From Bordetella petrii (GTDB taxonomy: Bacteria > Pseudomonadota > Gammaproteobacteria > Burkholderiales > Burkholderiaceae_B): DNA of 64,000 nt. The DNA lies in the NCBI GenBank assembly GCA_017745595.1, contig WMBV01000002.1, positions 310,001 to 374,000 of the forward strand, in the 5' to 3' direction. Position numbers and translations under genes: made by a program. Positions 34,051 through 45,532 of the stretch are shown piece after piece (the first letter of the stretch is position 1; the number at the start of each line of letters is the position of its first letter). Under the pieces are notes generated by a model. That model saw nothing but the letters and a program-made list of their open reading frames with translations, made no database searches and was not told the origin of the DNA.

Positions 34051-36135
34051 TCAGGGCCTGTTCCGGCGTAGCAACGCCTGCTTGAAGCGCTCGAACTCGA
34101 GATTGAAGTCCAGTGTACGCTTCTGCGACGTCATCGCGGCCTGAACCTCGCTGCCCGCGCCATCGGCCGCCGGCTTGACCCAGACCCATACGCGCCGGTC
34201 GCGGATGTAGAACATCGAAAATACGCCCAGCACCAGCAGCACGCAGCCGATATACACCGCGGTCTTGCCGGGCGTGCGGCTGACCTGGAAGACGCTGGCC
34301 TGGACGTGGTTGAAATTGCTCAGCGCCAGGAACACCGGCGCCGGGTAAACGTTCAAGTCCGACAACGCCGCCACCGCCAGGCGCGACCACTGCGCCGCGC
34401 GCTCGGCCTCGGGGCCGGTATCGGGCAGGGGCGGCTGGCCGGCACGTTCACGCGCCACATCGCGCAGCTCGGCCATGGACACCCCGATCAGCCGGATGAC
34501 CACGTCGGCGGCGCGCTCCAGGTCGGCCGGCGGCGTATTGGCCTGCAGGAAACTGGCAATGGCCTGCAGTCCGCCCTGGGCAAAGGTGTCCAGGGCGCGT
34601 TCGGCGGCCGTCTGCAGCGACTGGCGCTCGGCCTGCCCCGGGCTGTTGCGCTCGGCAAAGCGCCGCGCGGCTTCGCGGCGCGCGGCAGGGTCGGCCAGGG
34701 CGGCACGCAATTGCATGAATTCGGCCAGCGAGCTGTCGGCATCGGCCGGAATGCGCAGGTACCGGAAATTTTCGGACGCATTGTTGCGCACGCCGGCCAG
34801 GAACACGGCGGTGCCATCCAGTTCGACCGGCAGCATGTAATTCATGAACTCGTGGGCCTGGCCGGCCTGGTCGACCAGCCGGTATTCGACACTGGGGCCC
34901 ACGTTGCGCAGGTTTTCGTTTTTCTTGCCGGCCGCGCTGCCGGACACCGCGGCCACGTGCTCGCCCAGCGTCAGGCCCTCGCCGCGGGGCGTCCCGCCCG
35001 ACAGGTCTTCGACGTTGATGGGCCGCAATGCCGTGATGTCGACGGCCATGCTGCGCGGGCTGCCGTCGGCCCCGCGCGCGCTGATTTCGGTGGGCTTGCC
35101 CACGGTGCCCTCGACATCGAAGGTGTCGCCGGCCGTGCCCACCAGCGGGTAGCCCTTCAGGCTGACGCTGCTGCCGCCGTCGTCGAAGCTGGACTGATAA
35201 ACCGTGACGCCCTTGTAGCGCAGCGGCTCGTTGACCTCGATCGTGGACTCGAAGCTCTTGCCGGTTTCGGGGTCGGTAACCTCGACTTCACTGGCAAAGC
35301 GGCTGGGCATGCCGGTGGAGTAGTAGTCGATCAGGAATTTCTTCAGTTTCAGGGTAAACGGCAAGGGCTGCACCAGGGCGCCGTCGCCTACCATGACCAC
35401 CGCGGTGCTGGCCTGCCCGCCTTCGGGAACCAGCACGCTGGCGCGGAAGCTGGGGTTGGCCACCGACAGCCGCCCGCTGGCCGGCACCTGCGAAATCAGC
35501 ATGTTTTCGACGATGGGCTGCTTGCCCCCCAGCAGTACCTGCAGGCGCACCGCCAATTCGCTGTCGAGCAGGCCGCCCAGGCAGATGATCACCATGGCCG
35601 CGTGGGCGCAAATGTAGCCCAGCCGGTTGGCGCTGCCTTTCTTGGCCGCCAGCATGATGCCGTCGCCGTCATGGCGCTCGCGCACCGCATAGCCCTGCTT
35701 GGCCAGCAGTTGCCGGATATTGCCCACCGCGCTGGCGGGGGCTTCCGCGTCGTGGATTTCGACCCGGTGCGGAAAGGCGCGCAGGCTGCTGGCCCGCACA
35801 TGTTCGCGGAACGAGCGCGCATCGCGCAGCATTTTCGGGGTATTGCGAATCAGGCACAGGGTGGTGGACACCACCAGAAACCCCATGATCGCCAGGAACC
35901 ACCAGCTGTTATAAACGTGCCAGATCGAGAACTTGTCGAACACTTCGAACCAGAACGGGCCGAATTGATCGATGTAAGTGTTGGACGACCGGTTCTGCAC
36001 CAGCACCGTGCCCAGCACGCTGGCCACGCAAATGAACATCAGCAGGCTCACGGCGAACCGCATCGAGCCCAGCAACTCGAAAAGGTCGCTCGACAGGCTG
36101 CGCAGGGGGCGAGGGGGCGGGGAGGTCGTATTCAT
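34051..36135 (-). CDS. ccsB: cytochrome c biogenesis protein CcsB/ResB
   Basis: 694 residues. Three N-terminal membrane segments (GSMRFAVSLLMFICVASVLGTVLVQN; YNSWWFLAIMGFLVVSTTLCLI; ICAHAAMVIICLGGLL), a long periplasmic domain, then a C-terminal helix (TAVYIGCVLLVLGVFSMFYIRDRRVWVW). Partner of CcsA in system II. The start ATG directly follows the T-run of a terminator-like hairpin, so no Shine-Dalgarno exists. Either initiation is leaderless or inefficient, or a start further in (MRFAV, residue 26) is used; the longer N-terminus looks family-like. Confidence 0.92.
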   Translation of the reverse strand: MNTTSPPPRPLRSLSSDLFELLGSMRFAVSLLMFICVASVLGTVLVQNRSSNTYIDQFGPFWFEVFDKFSIWHVYNSWWFLAIMGFLVVSTTLCLIRNTPKMLRDARSFREHVRASSLRAFPHRVEIHDAEAPASAVGNIRQLLAKQGYAVRERHDGDGIMLAAKKGSANRLGYICAHAAMVIICLGGLLDSELAVRLQVLLGGKQPIVENMLISQVPASGRLSVANPSFRASVLVPEGGQASTAVVMVGDGALVQPLPFTLKLKKFLIDYYSTGMPSRFASEVEVTDPETGKSFESTIEVNEPLRYKGVTVYQSSFDDGGSSVSLKGYPLVGTAGDTFDVEGTVGKPTEISARGADGSPRSMAVDITALRPINVEDLSGGTPRGEGLTLGEHVAAVSGSAAGKKNENLRNVGPSVEYRLVDQAGQAHEFMNYMLPVELDGTAVFLAGVRNNASENFRYLRIPADADSSLAEFMQLRAALADPAARREAARRFAERNSPGQAERQSLQTAAERALDTFAQGGLQAIASFLQANTPPADLERAADVVIRLIGVSMAELRDVARERAGQPPLPDTGPEAERAAQWSRLAVAALSDLNVYPAPVFLALSNFNHVQASVFQVSRTPGKTAVYIGCVLLVLGVFSMFYIRDRRVWVWVKPAADGAGSEVQAAMTSQKRTLDFNLEFERFKQALLRRNRP

Positions 36136-36169
36136 AAAAAAAGGGGGGCCGCGCTACCGGCTTCCCCCC
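36136..36169 (-). terminator. terminator-like hairpin abutting the ccsB start codon
   Basis: On the minus strand GGGGGG (36164-36169) pairs with CCCCCC (36143-36148), with an inner CCG/CGG pairing, followed by seven T and then ATG of ccsB. It ends the cytochrome c transcript and may act as an attenuator for ccsBA. Confidence 0.75.
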
Positions 36170-36254
36170 TATGGACAGCGTCGCCCGGAATCCGGTTCCG
36201 GACGAACGCGAGTATTGCTGCGCGGGCCGGCCGCGCGTGGACCGGGCTGCGCGC

Positions 36255-36953
36255 CTAGCGCAGGCCCGCCGCGTAATCGGATACGGCCTTGATATCGGCG
36301 TCCGACATGCGGTCGGCGATTTCCTGCATCACGATATTGTTGGCGCGGTCGCTGCTGCGGAACAGCTTGAGCTGTTCTTCGATATAGGTGGGGAACTGCC
36401 CGGCCAGCCGGGGATACTGCGCCGGCAGGCCGGCGCCATTGGCCGAGTGGCACGATGCGCAGGCCGGCACGTTGCGTTCGGGCAGGCCGCCGCGCCAGAT
36501 TTTGCGGCCCAGCTCGACCAGGTCTTCGTGGCTGGCGGAAGCGGGCTGTTCGAGCGGCTGCTGCGCCAGATACAAGGCCACGTTGCCCATGTCTTCAGGC
36601 GTCAGGTTCTGGGCCATGGCGGTCATGGGCGTGGGATTGCCTTCGGGGCCATTGCGCGCCGGCTTGTCGGCGCCTTGCTTGGTCTGGAAGTCGGTCAGTT
36701 GCTTGACCAGGTATTCGTGCGGCTGCGCGGCCAGATTGGGGTTGGTGGGAATGCTGCTGTTGCCCGCCGCGCCGTGACAGGAAGCACAGGCCACGATGCC
36801 GCGCGAGGCATCGCCCTGATCATACAGTTGCGCACCCTTGGTGGCGTCCGGCTTGGCCGGCGCAGCGCCGTCAGCGGCGAAACTGGGAGAGATTACGGAC
36901 GCACCGAGCATCAGCCCGCTTGCTACCAACATCCGGGACAGCACACGCTTCAT
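36255..36953 (-). CDS. diheme c-type cytochrome (cytochrome c4 family)
   Basis: 232 residues. A signal peptide (1-27, SFA then ADGAAP) and two CASCH heme sites (about residues 58-62 and 165-169), each followed by an axial Met region (PTPMTAMAQ and NIVMQEIADRM). Periplasmic electron carrier between the bc1 complex and oxidases or other acceptors. It sits just before the ccsBA cytochrome maturation genes on the same strand but is separated from them by a hairpin with T-run. Confidence 0.92.
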   Translation of the reverse strand: MKRVLSRMLVASGLMLGASVISPSFAADGAAPAKPDATKGAQLYDQGDASRGIVACASCHGAAGNSSIPTNPNLAAQPHEYLVKQLTDFQTKQGADKPARNGPEGNPTPMTAMAQNLTPEDMGNVALYLAQQPLEQPASASHEDLVELGRKIWRGGLPERNVPACASCHSANGAGLPAQYPRLAGQFPTYIEEQLKLFRSSDRANNIVMQEIADRMSDADIKAVSDYAAGLR

Positions 36954-36956
36954 TGA

Positions 36957-38804
<1,848 letters not shown>

Positions 38805-38823
38805 GGCAACCGCGGACATTCCA

Positions 38824-38911
38824 GGTGTCAGGCTCCCGGCAGGGTGCCTGACACCGCCGTGTGCAAAGAATCTAGGCGTCGGTGCCTGACACCCTGCGGG
38901 AGTCAGACACC
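38824..38911. repeat. paired intergenic palindromes
   Basis: 38824-38855 (GGTGTCAGGC ... GCCTGACACC) and 38881-38911 (GGTGCCTGAC ... GTCAGACACC, one arm changed), spacer 25 bp. They lie between the converging hemB and dsbD genes. No other terminator is seen for either gene. Confidence 0.9.
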
Positions 38912-38958
38912 TGAAAGGCAGCCGGGCGGCCGCCTTCCGGGTATCGGGCTCCGGCTAG

Positions 38959-40863
38959 CTAGCGCGCCAGCACGCGGTCGAGCACCGCCGCGAAACGCGG
39001 GGCATCCTGGAAACCGATCACGCGCGCGTCGGCGATGGGCGCCCCGCCCGGCGCGAAAAACAAAATGCCCGGCGGGCCAAACAGCCTGAAACGCTTCAAC
39101 AGTTCGCGGTCATCGGCATTGTTTTCGGTGACATCGGCCTGTACCAGCACCATGCGCGCCATGCGGCTGGCAACGGCCGGGTCCGAAAACGTGAAGCGCT
39201 CCATTTCGCGGCACGACACGCACCAGTCGGCATAGAAGTCCAGCATCACCGGCTGGGTGCTTTGCGCCAGCAAGGCGTCCAGTTCGGCGCTGTTGCGCAC
39301 CCGCACGAACTCCACCGGACCGGCCGTAGCCGTGGCCGCCGGCCCGCCGCCGCGCTGCGCCAGGTGCGCCAGCGGCTGCAGCACGTCGCGTCCGCCGCTG
39401 GCGGCGCCCACCAGCCAGGCCACGCCGGCCAGCGCCAGCAACAGGCCCATGCCCTTGGCGAACATGCGCGGCGCGCCCGCTTCGGCGGGCAGGGCATCGA
39501 AGGCGCGCAGCATCACCGCGGCCACGATCGCCAGGAACGCCCACCCGGTCATTTGCAGCCAGCTCGGCACAATAGGAATCAGCATCCACCAGGCGGTGGC
39601 CAGCAGCAACATGCCGAACAGGCGCTTGACGCCGTTCATCCAGGGCCCGGCCTTGGGCAGCAGGGCCGTCGAAGACGCCCCCACCACGAGCAGCGGCACA
39701 CCCATGCCCCAGGCCATGGCGAACAACGCCGCGCCGCCCAGCACCACGTCGCCGGTCTGCGAGATATACAGCAGGGCGCCGGCCAGCGGCGCCGCCACGC
39801 AGGGCCCCAGAATCAGCGCCGAAACGGCGCCCATGGCCAGGGCGCCGGTAGCGCGGCCGCCCAGCATGCGGGCCGAGCGGGCCGACAGCCAGCTTTGCAC
39901 CCCACCCGGCATCTGGAAATCGAAAGCCCCGAACGTGGCCAGCGCCAGCAGCGCCAGGATGGCCGCGAAGGCGGCCAGCACCCAGGGCGTCTGCAGCCAG
40001 GCGGCCAGTCCGGCGCCGCTCAGGCCCGCGGCCACGCCCAGCGCGGTATAGACCACCGACATGCCCAGCACATACGCGGCCGCCAGCCCCAGGCCACGCC
40101 ACCGGCCAGGCCGCGTATCGCCGCCGCCCACCACGATCGACGACAGGATGGGAATCATGGGCAAGACGCAAGGCGTGAACGCCAGCAACAATCCCAATAC
40201 CCAGAACACACCCGCGGTCTTCAGCCAGCCCAGCCCGCCGATGGCATCGGCCAGGCCCAGGTCGCCCGCGGCCAGCAGCGACCCCAATCCCGACGCGGAT
40301 CCCGCCGCGGACTCCGCCGCCGGGCCGATTCCGGCAAGCGCGCCGCCTCCGGCCGCGGCGCTGCCCGCGCCGTCGACCGCGTACCCGCCCGTCACGGGCA
40401 CCAGCTTCACGGTGTGGTCGGCCGGCGGATAGCACAGGCCCGCATCGGCGCAGCCCTGGCTGGTGATGGTCAGGGTGAAGGGCTGCTGTCCGGTCACCGG
40501 CACGGCTATCGATACCTGCCGGTGATAGACCTCCATGTTCTTCTCGAAGGTGGGATCGTATTTGACCTCGCCCTGCGGATACGCGGGCGCCCCCAGCGTG
40601 GCGGCGCCCTGGGGGCTGATCGACAGCCCGAAGCGCTCGCGGTACATGTAGTAGCCGGGCGCGATGCGATAGCGCAATTCGACCTGATCGGGCGCCGTCA
40701 TGGCGGCGCTGAACACAAAGGCTTGCTCGGGCGGCAGGAAATCGGCTTCGGTCAACGCGGCGGCCGGCCGCCCGGCCAGCATGGCCCATGCCGCCAACAG
40801 GGCCAGACAGCCCGCCAACCACCCCCGCCAGGCGGGCCGCACACGAACCATGAACTGATGCAT
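38959..40863 (-). CDS. dsbD: thiol:disulfide interchange protein DsbD
   Basis: 634 residues. A signal peptide, then the alpha domain (CADAGLCYPP, the redox Cys pair near residue 139-145). The beta domain has about eight membrane helices with FTPCVLPMIP and LILGPCVAAPLAG, carrying the two transmembrane Cys. A C-terminal thioredoxin-like gamma domain has ADWCVSCREME. It carries electrons from cytoplasmic thioredoxin to the periplasm for disulfide repair and cytochrome c maturation, fitting the nearby ccsAB and cytochrome genes. ATG at 40861-40863. Confidence 0.95.
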   Translation of the reverse strand: MHQFMVRVRPAWRGWLAGCLALLAAWAMLAGRPAAALTEADFLPPEQAFVFSAAMTAPDQVELRYRIAPGYYMYRERFGLSISPQGAATLGAPAYPQGEVKYDPTFEKNMEVYHRQVSIAVPVTGQQPFTLTITSQGCADAGLCYPPADHTVKLVPVTGGYAVDGAGSAAAGGGALAGIGPAAESAAGSASGLGSLLAAGDLGLADAIGGLGWLKTAGVFWVLGLLLAFTPCVLPMIPILSSIVVGGGDTRPGRWRGLGLAAAYVLGMSVVYTALGVAAGLSGAGLAAWLQTPWVLAAFAAILALLALATFGAFDFQMPGGVQSWLSARSARMLGGRATGALAMGAVSALILGPCVAAPLAGALLYISQTGDVVLGGAALFAMAWGMGVPLLVVGASSTALLPKAGPWMNGVKRLFGMLLLATAWWMLIPIVPSWLQMTGWAFLAIVAAVMLRAFDALPAEAGAPRMFAKGMGLLLALAGVAWLVGAASGGRDVLQPLAHLAQRGGGPAATATAGPVEFVRVRNSAELDALLAQSTQPVMLDFYADWCVSCREMERFTFSDPAVASRMARMVLVQADVTENNADDRELLKRFRLFGPPGILFFAPGGAPIADARVIGFQDAPRFAAVLDRVLAR

Positions 40864-40924
40864 TGAATTCTCTTTGTTGCTACGTCTGGCCGGTATCGGC
40901 CCGGCCGCCACCTCTAGGGACACG

Positions 40925-41266
40925 CTAGTGCGCCGCTTCGCCGTTGGCCTGCGCCCGTACCCAGTCCAGGTACGGCGCGCTGCCGCCGATGACCGGCACG
41001 ACAATGATTTCGGGGACGTCGTAGGGATGCAGCCTGGCCAGCGCCTGTATCAGCGCCTGCTGGCGGCCCGCCGTGGTTTTGATCCACATCGGGATTTCGT
41101 CCGCCCCTTCGATTTCGCCCTCCCAGCGATAGATGGACAACACAGGCGCGCCAAGGTTCACGCAGGCCGCCAGGCCGTCTTCGACCAGCACATGGGCGAT
41201 GCGCTTGGCCAGCAGAAGATCGGGCGCATTGCTGATGACCAAAACAATATCGTCGTCGCGCGACAT
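40925..41266 (-). CDS. cutA: divalent cation tolerance protein CutA
   Basis: 113 residues. Trimeric ferredoxin-like fold: VLVISNAPDLLLAKRIAHVLVEDGLAACVNL, SIYRWEGEIEGADEIPMWIKT, and HPYDVPEIIVVPVIGGSAPYLDWV. Role in copper tolerance is only partly understood. Often found beside dsbD, as here (61 bp gap). The ATG at 41264-41266 matches the family N-terminus; the open frame extends further without family similarity. Confidence 0.93.
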   Translation of the reverse strand: MSRDDDIVLVISNAPDLLLAKRIAHVLVEDGLAACVNLGAPVLSIYRWEGEIEGADEIPMWIKTTAGRQQALIQALARLHPYDVPEIIVVPVIGGSAPYLDWVRAQANGEAAH

Positions 41267-41363
41267 GGGGGCTCCTGGAAACGGCCGGCAACGCCGCCAA
41301 TGAGGTATTTTATCGGGACCACCCGCGGCGCCGCGCGCCCACCCTAGCCGAGACCCTGCCGCC

Positions 41364-41798
41364 ATGTCGGACACCTGCCTGTTCTGCCGTATCGCCCAGC
41401 ACCGGATTCCCGCCCATGTCATCCACGAAGACGACGAAATCCTGGCGTTCCTGGATATCCAGCCGGTGCGCCCGGGCCATGTGCTGGTCATCCCTAAGCA
41501 GCATTATCCCTACTTCGAAGACATGCCGGCCGAGGTCGCGCATCGCATCCTGACGCTGGGCCAGCAGCTGGCCCGTGCCATGAAAGCCCTGTATCGGGTC
41601 GAACGCGTCGGGTTCGTATTCACGGGCATCCACGTGGCGCACGCCCATGCGCACCTGATACCCATGCACCATCCCCAAGACGTCACCTCGACGCAGTACA
41701 TCGCGCAGCAAGACCTGCAATTCATCATGCCGCCCCAGTGCCCCGCCGAGCAGTTGGCCGACACGGCGGCGCAACTGCGCCAGGCACTGGCGGGTTGA
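41364..41798 (+). CDS. HIT-family hydrolase
   Basis: 144 residues. FCRIAQHRIPAHVIHEDDEILAFLDIQPVRPGHVLVIPKQH is the usual histidine-triad N-terminus; the triad is HVAHAHAHLIPMHH near residues 92-105. HIT proteins hydrolyse nucleotide phosphoramidates or dinucleotides. Stand-alone gene between cutA and rplQ. Confidence 0.92.
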   Translation: MSDTCLFCRIAQHRIPAHVIHEDDEILAFLDIQPVRPGHVLVIPKQHYPYFEDMPAEVAHRILTLGQQLARAMKALYRVERVGFVFTGIHVAHAHAHLIPMHHPQDVTSTQYIAQQDLQFIMPPQCPAEQLADTAAQLRQALAG

Positions 41799-41831
41799 TC
41801 GGCCGCTGGCACAGGTGTCTGGGCGGGACCA

Positions 41832-41913
41832 GGTGTCTGACTCCCGCAGGGTGTCAGACACCGAAAAGCACGCGAACATCGCGGTATCTGACACCCTGCG
41901 GGAGTCAGACACC
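41832..41913. repeat. paired intergenic palindromes
   Basis: 41832-41862 and 41883-41913, both of the GGTGTCTGAC type (the second starts GGTATC), spacer 20 bp; a stray GGTGTCTG half copy sits at 41813. Between the converging HIT gene and rplQ. Confidence 0.9.
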
Positions 41914-41953
41914 TGCCGCTCCGGCACCTGTTTCTCTACCACCGCCGCGGCCC

Positions 41954-41987
41954 AAAAAACAAGGGCGGGCCCATGGGCCCGCCCTTG
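41954..41987 (-). terminator. terminator of the alpha operon
   Basis: A perfect palindrome of 28 bp (41960-41987; arms CAAGGGCGGGCCC) is followed on the minus strand by TTTTTT. It lies 20 bp past the rplQ stop and closes the whole ribosomal supercluster. Confidence 0.93.
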
Positions 41988-42006
41988 CGCTTATCCACTG
42001 GCCGGA

Positions 42007-42402
42007 TTATTCGGCAGCGTTGTCGGCCTCGGTTTCCTCGACTTCAGGACGATCAACCAGCTCCATGTAGGCCATGGGAGCATTGTCGCCTTGACGGAAA
42101 CCCATCTTCAGCACGCGGGTGTAGCCGCCGTTGCGGGCCGCGTAGCGCGGACCGATTTCGGCAAACAGCTTGACCACGGCAGCGCGATCGCGCAGGCGGG
42201 CAAACGCCAGACGCTTGTTCGCCAGGGTGGGTTCCTTGCCCAGGGTGATCAGGGGTTCGACAACGCGGCGCAGTTCTTTCGCCTTGGGCAGCGTGGTCTT
42301 GATCGCTTCGTGGGTGATCAACGAAACGGCCATGTTGCGAAACATGGCAAGACGGTGGCTGCTAGTGCGGTTGAGCTTACGCAAACCATTACCGTGACGC
42401 AT
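42007..42402 (-). CDS. rplQ: 50S ribosomal protein L17
   Basis: 131 residues: [25 protein letters not shown] at the N-terminus, then the globular domain with [26 protein letters not shown], and an acidic C-terminal tail ([12 protein letters not shown]). Lines the peptide exit tunnel outlet region. Last gene of the alpha operon; 106 bp after rpoA. Confidence 0.98.
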   Translation of the reverse strand: MRHGNGLRKLNRTSSHRLAMFRNMAVSLITHEAIKTTLPKAKELRRVVEPLITLGKEPTLANKRLAFARLRDRAAVVKLFAEIGPRYAARNGGYTRVLKMGFRQGDNAPMAYMELVDRPEVEETEADNAAE

Positions 42403-42508
42403 GATAAGTTCCTTTTGAATCTAAAGACGGCGCTTGCGCCGCCAGGTTATCCGGATCTTCTATCGGCCTGTTGCCAGGCCGCGGTCCGGTGGAAGACGGG
42501 GGTAAAAA

Positions 42509-43495
42509 TTAAGGACGTTCCAGGCCCAGGGGCGGCCAGTTCTCCAGCTTCATGCCCAGGGTCAGGCCGCGCGCGGCCAGCACTTCCTTGATCTCGTTGA
42601 GCGACTTGCGGCCCAGGTTGGGGGTCTTGAGCAGCTCGTTTTCGGTGCGCTGGATCAGGTCGCCGATGTAGTAGATGTTTTCGGCCTTCAGGCAGTTGGC
42701 CGAACGCACGGTGAGCTCCAGATCGTCGACCGGACGCAGCAGCACGGGGTCGATCTGCGGCGTGCCGCGCACCGGGGCTTCGTACGAGTCGCCGGCGCCT
42801 TCCAGCGCGGCAAACACCGAGATCTGGTCCATCAGGATGCGGGCCGACTGGCGCACCGCTTCTTCGGGCGAGATCACGCCGTTGGTTTCGATATCCAGCA
42901 CCAGCTTGTCCAGGTCGGTACGCTGCTCGACGCGAGCGCTTTCGACGGCATAGCTGACGCGGCGCACGGGGCTGAACGAAGCATCCAGCACGATGCGGCC
43001 GATGGTGTGGGTGCGGTCTTCCGACAGCGCGCGCACGTTGCCCGGCACGTAGCCGCGGCCCTTCTCGACCTTGATCTGCATTTCCACCTTGCCGGCTTCG
43101 GTCAGGTTGCAAATGGCATGGTCGGGATTGATGATTTCCACGTCGTGCGGCAGCTCGATGTCGCTGGCCAGCACCGTGCCGGCGCCGTTCTTGCGCAACA
43201 CCAGGGTCACTTCGTCGCGGTTGTGCAGCTTGAACACCACGCCCTTCAGGTTCAGCAGGATGTCGACGACATCTTCGCGAACACCGGGAATGGTGGAGTA
43301 TTCGTGCACCACGCCGGTCATCTGCACTTCGGTGGGCGCATAGCCCGTCATCGACGACAGCAGAATGCGGCGCAGGGCGTTGCCCAGCGTATGGCCGTAG
43401 CCGCGCTCGAACGGCTCCATCACGATCTTGGCGTGGTGGGTGCCGACCGGTTCGACTTCAATGGAACGCGGCTTCAGAAAACCTTGAGTGGACAT
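42509..43495 (-). CDS. rpoA: RNA polymerase alpha subunit
   Basis: 328 residues. The N-terminal assembly domain (about 1-230; [19 protein letters not shown], dimerisation) is joined by a linker to the C-terminal domain (about 245-315; [48 protein letters not shown]) that contacts UP elements and activators. Located 203 bp after rpsD, longer than other gaps in this cluster; no gene seen in that gap. Confidence 0.99.
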   Translation of the reverse strand: MSTQGFLKPRSIEVEPVGTHHAKIVMEPFERGYGHTLGNALRRILLSSMTGYAPTEVQMTGVVHEYSTIPGVREDVVDILLNLKGVVFKLHNRDEVTLVLRKNGAGTVLASDIELPHDVEIINPDHAICNLTEAGKVEMQIKVEKGRGYVPGNVRALSEDRTHTIGRIVLDASFSPVRRVSYAVESARVEQRTDLDKLVLDIETNGVISPEEAVRQSARILMDQISVFAALEGAGDSYEAPVRGTPQIDPVLLRPVDDLELTVRSANCLKAENIYYIGDLIQRTENELLKTPNLGRKSLNEIKEVLAARGLTLGMKLENWPPLGLERP

Positions 43496-43698
43496 GTACA
43501 GTATTCCTTTTCAATACCCTCGGCTCGTTACACCGATAAGGCTGATGGAAACAAGAAAAACACGGCAATGACGCCGTTCGATACTTACCGCAAAGCCCGC
43601 CCCGCGAAAATAGCGGAAGCGGGCTGTTGCGAGGCCTGCAATCAGGTATGCGGCGCAAACGGCGAGGCCGCGCGAAACGCGGGCCGCGCCGGCGTCGA

Positions 43699-44322
43699 TT
43701 AACGCGAGTACAGTTCGACGACCATCGATTCGTTGATGTCGCGGGCGACGTCAGCGCGATCGGGCATCGACTTGAACGTGCCGGACATCTTGTTGGCGTC
43801 GACTTCCACCCATTGGGGGATGCCGATGCTGGAAGCCAGGTCGAGCGCTTCGCGGATACGGCCTTGCTTCTTGGCCTTTTCACGCACGGTGATCACGTCG
43901 CCGGCCTTCACGATCAGCGAAGCGATGTCGGCGGTGTGGCCGTTGACTTCGATGGCACGGTGGCTGACCAGCTGGCGAGCCTCGGCGCGCGTCGAGCCGA
44001 AGCCCATGCGGTACACCACGTTGTCCAGGCGCGATTCGAGCAGCTGGATCAGCATTTCGCCGGTGTTGCCGCGGCGGCGCTCGGCTTCAACGAAGTACTT
44101 GCGGAATTGCTTTTCCAGCACGCCGTACATGCGCTTGAGCTTTTGCTTTTCGCGCAGCTGCAGGCCGTAGTCGGAAGTGCGGGCACCCGAAGTGCGGCCA
44201 TGCTGGCCAGGCTTGGAATCCAGCTTGCACTTGGAATCCAGCGAGCGGCGGGCGCTCTTCAGGAACAGATCGGTGCCCTCGCGGCGCGAGAGCTTGCATT
44301 TGGGTCCAGTATAACGAGCCAT
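43699..44322 (-). CDS. rpsD: 30S ribosomal protein S4
   Basis: 207 residues: [23 protein letters not shown], and the S4 RNA-binding domain [32 protein letters not shown]. It nucleates 30S assembly on 16S rRNA and in E. coli is the autogenous repressor of the alpha operon. Zinc-free type with a single Cys in the N-terminus. 11 bp after rpsK. Confidence 0.99.
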   Translation of the reverse strand: MARYTGPKCKLSRREGTDLFLKSARRSLDSKCKLDSKPGQHGRTSGARTSDYGLQLREKQKLKRMYGVLEKQFRKYFVEAERRRGNTGEMLIQLLESRLDNVVYRMGFGSTRAEARQLVSHRAIEVNGHTADIASLIVKAGDVITVREKAKKQGRIREALDLASSIGIPQWVEVDANKMSGTFKSMPDRADVARDINESMVVELYSR

Positions 44323-44333
44323 GTGGATTCCCT

Positions 44334-44735
44334 TTAGATACGACGACGCTTCGGCGGACGGCAGCCGTTGTGCGGCACGGGCGTGATGTCGGCAATGCTC
44401 GAGATCTTGATGCCCAGGGCATTCAGAGCACGCACCGACGATTCACGGCCGGGGCCGGGGCCCTTGATGCGCACTTCGAGGGTCTTGATGCCGTATTCCA
44501 GCGCGACGCGGCCGGCGGTTTCGGCGGCCACCTGCGCGGCGAACGGCGTCGACTTGCGCGAGCCCTTGAAGCCCGCGCCGCCCGAAGTCGCCCACGACAG
44601 GGCATTGCCCTGGCGGTCGGTGATGGTGATGATGGTGTTGTTGAACGACGCGTGAACGTGCGCAATGCCGTCCGAGACGTTCTTCTTGACCTTTTTGCGC
44701 ACGCGCGAAGCGCCGCTGGTGGAAGCTTTCGCCAT
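44334..44735 (-). CDS. rpsK: 30S ribosomal protein S11
   Basis: 133 residues: basic start ([21 protein letters not shown]), then [48 protein letters not shown] and C-terminal [18 protein letters not shown]. Platform of the 30S subunit. 15 bp after rpsM. Confidence 0.99.
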   Translation of the reverse strand: MAKASTSGASRVRKKVKKNVSDGIAHVHASFNNTIITITDRQGNALSWATSGGAGFKGSRKSTPFAAQVAAETAGRVALEYGIKTLEVRIKGPGPGRESSVRALNALGIKISSIADITPVPHNGCRPPKRRRI

Positions 44736-44750
44736 AATCCTGTTCCTCGA

Positions 44751-45116
44751 TTATTTCTTCAGGGACGCAGCAGCACGACGCGGTCCCTTGCGGGTGCGGG
44801 CGTTGGTGCGAGTGCGCTGGCCGCGCACGGGCAAACCGCGCTTGTGACGCATGCCGCGGTACGTGCCCAGGTCGATCAAGCGCTTGATCGACAGTTGCAC
44901 TTCGCGGCGCAGGTCACCCTCGACCGTGAACACGCCCACGTGTTCGCGGATGCGTTCCAGTTCAGCGTCGGTCAGGTCCTTGACCTTTTTGGAAAGGGGT
45001 ACGTTTGCCGCTTCGCAAATCTTGCGAGCGCGCGTACGACCGATGCCAAAAATGGCGGTCAGGCCGATCTCGGCGTGCTGTTGCGGCGGAATGTTAATGC
45101 CAGCAATACGGGCCAT
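44751..45116 (-). CDS. rpsM: 30S ribosomal protein S13
   Basis: 121 residues: [33 protein letters not shown] and the basic C-terminal tail [21 protein letters not shown] that reaches the P-site tRNA. First gene of the alpha block, 42 bp after rpmJ. Confidence 0.99.
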   Translation of the reverse strand: MARIAGINIPPQQHAEIGLTAIFGIGRTRARKICEAANVPLSKKVKDLTDAELERIREHVGVFTVEGDLRREVQLSIKRLIDLGTYRGMRHKRGLPVRGQRTRTNARTRKGPRRAAASLKK

Positions 45117-45158
45117 GACTGTTCCTTGAATATATCCGTTGCGTGTCGCTAACCAGGG

Positions 45159-45272
45159 TTAGCCTTGACGCTGCTTGTGACGCGGGTCGGTGCAGATGAC
45201 ACGCACCACGCCGTGACGTTTGATAACTTTGCAGTTGCGGCAGATCCGCTTAACCGATGCCATTACTTTCAT
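45159..45272 (-). CDS. rpmJ: 50S ribosomal protein L36
   Basis: 37 residues, read directly from the minus strand: [20 protein letters not shown], then [17 protein letters not shown]. Zinc ribbon ligands C11, C14, C27 and H32 are all present. The ATG at 45270-45272 follows AGGAG. Lies between infA and rpsM. Confidence 0.97.
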
Positions 45273-45305
45273 GGTTGACTCCTAATTTTCCGTAATCCGG
45301 TCCGT

Positions 45306-45524
45306 TCACTTCGAGCGGAAGACAATTCTTGCCCGCGTCAGGTCATAGGGCGTGAGCTCCACAGTGACCTTGTCGCCCGGCAAGATCCGGATGTAATGCA
45401 TACGCATCTTGCCGGAAATATGGCCTAGCACCACGTGGCCGTTTTCGAGCTTGACGCGAAAAGTCGCGTTGGGGAGGTTCTCAAGAACCTCGCCTTGCAT
45501 CTGGATGACGTCGTCCTTAGACAT
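45306..45524 (-). CDS. infA: translation initiation factor IF-1
   Basis: 72 residues, one OB fold: [69 protein letters not shown]. Binds the A site during initiation. Between secY (8 bp) and rpmJ, the usual position in betaproteobacteria. The ATG at 45522-45524 follows AGAAGAAA. Confidence 0.98.
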   Translation of the reverse strand: MSKDDVIQMQGEVLENLPNATFRVKLENGHVVLGHISGKMRMHYIRILPGDKVTVELTPYDLTRARIVFRSK

Positions 45525-45532
45525 TTCTTCTG

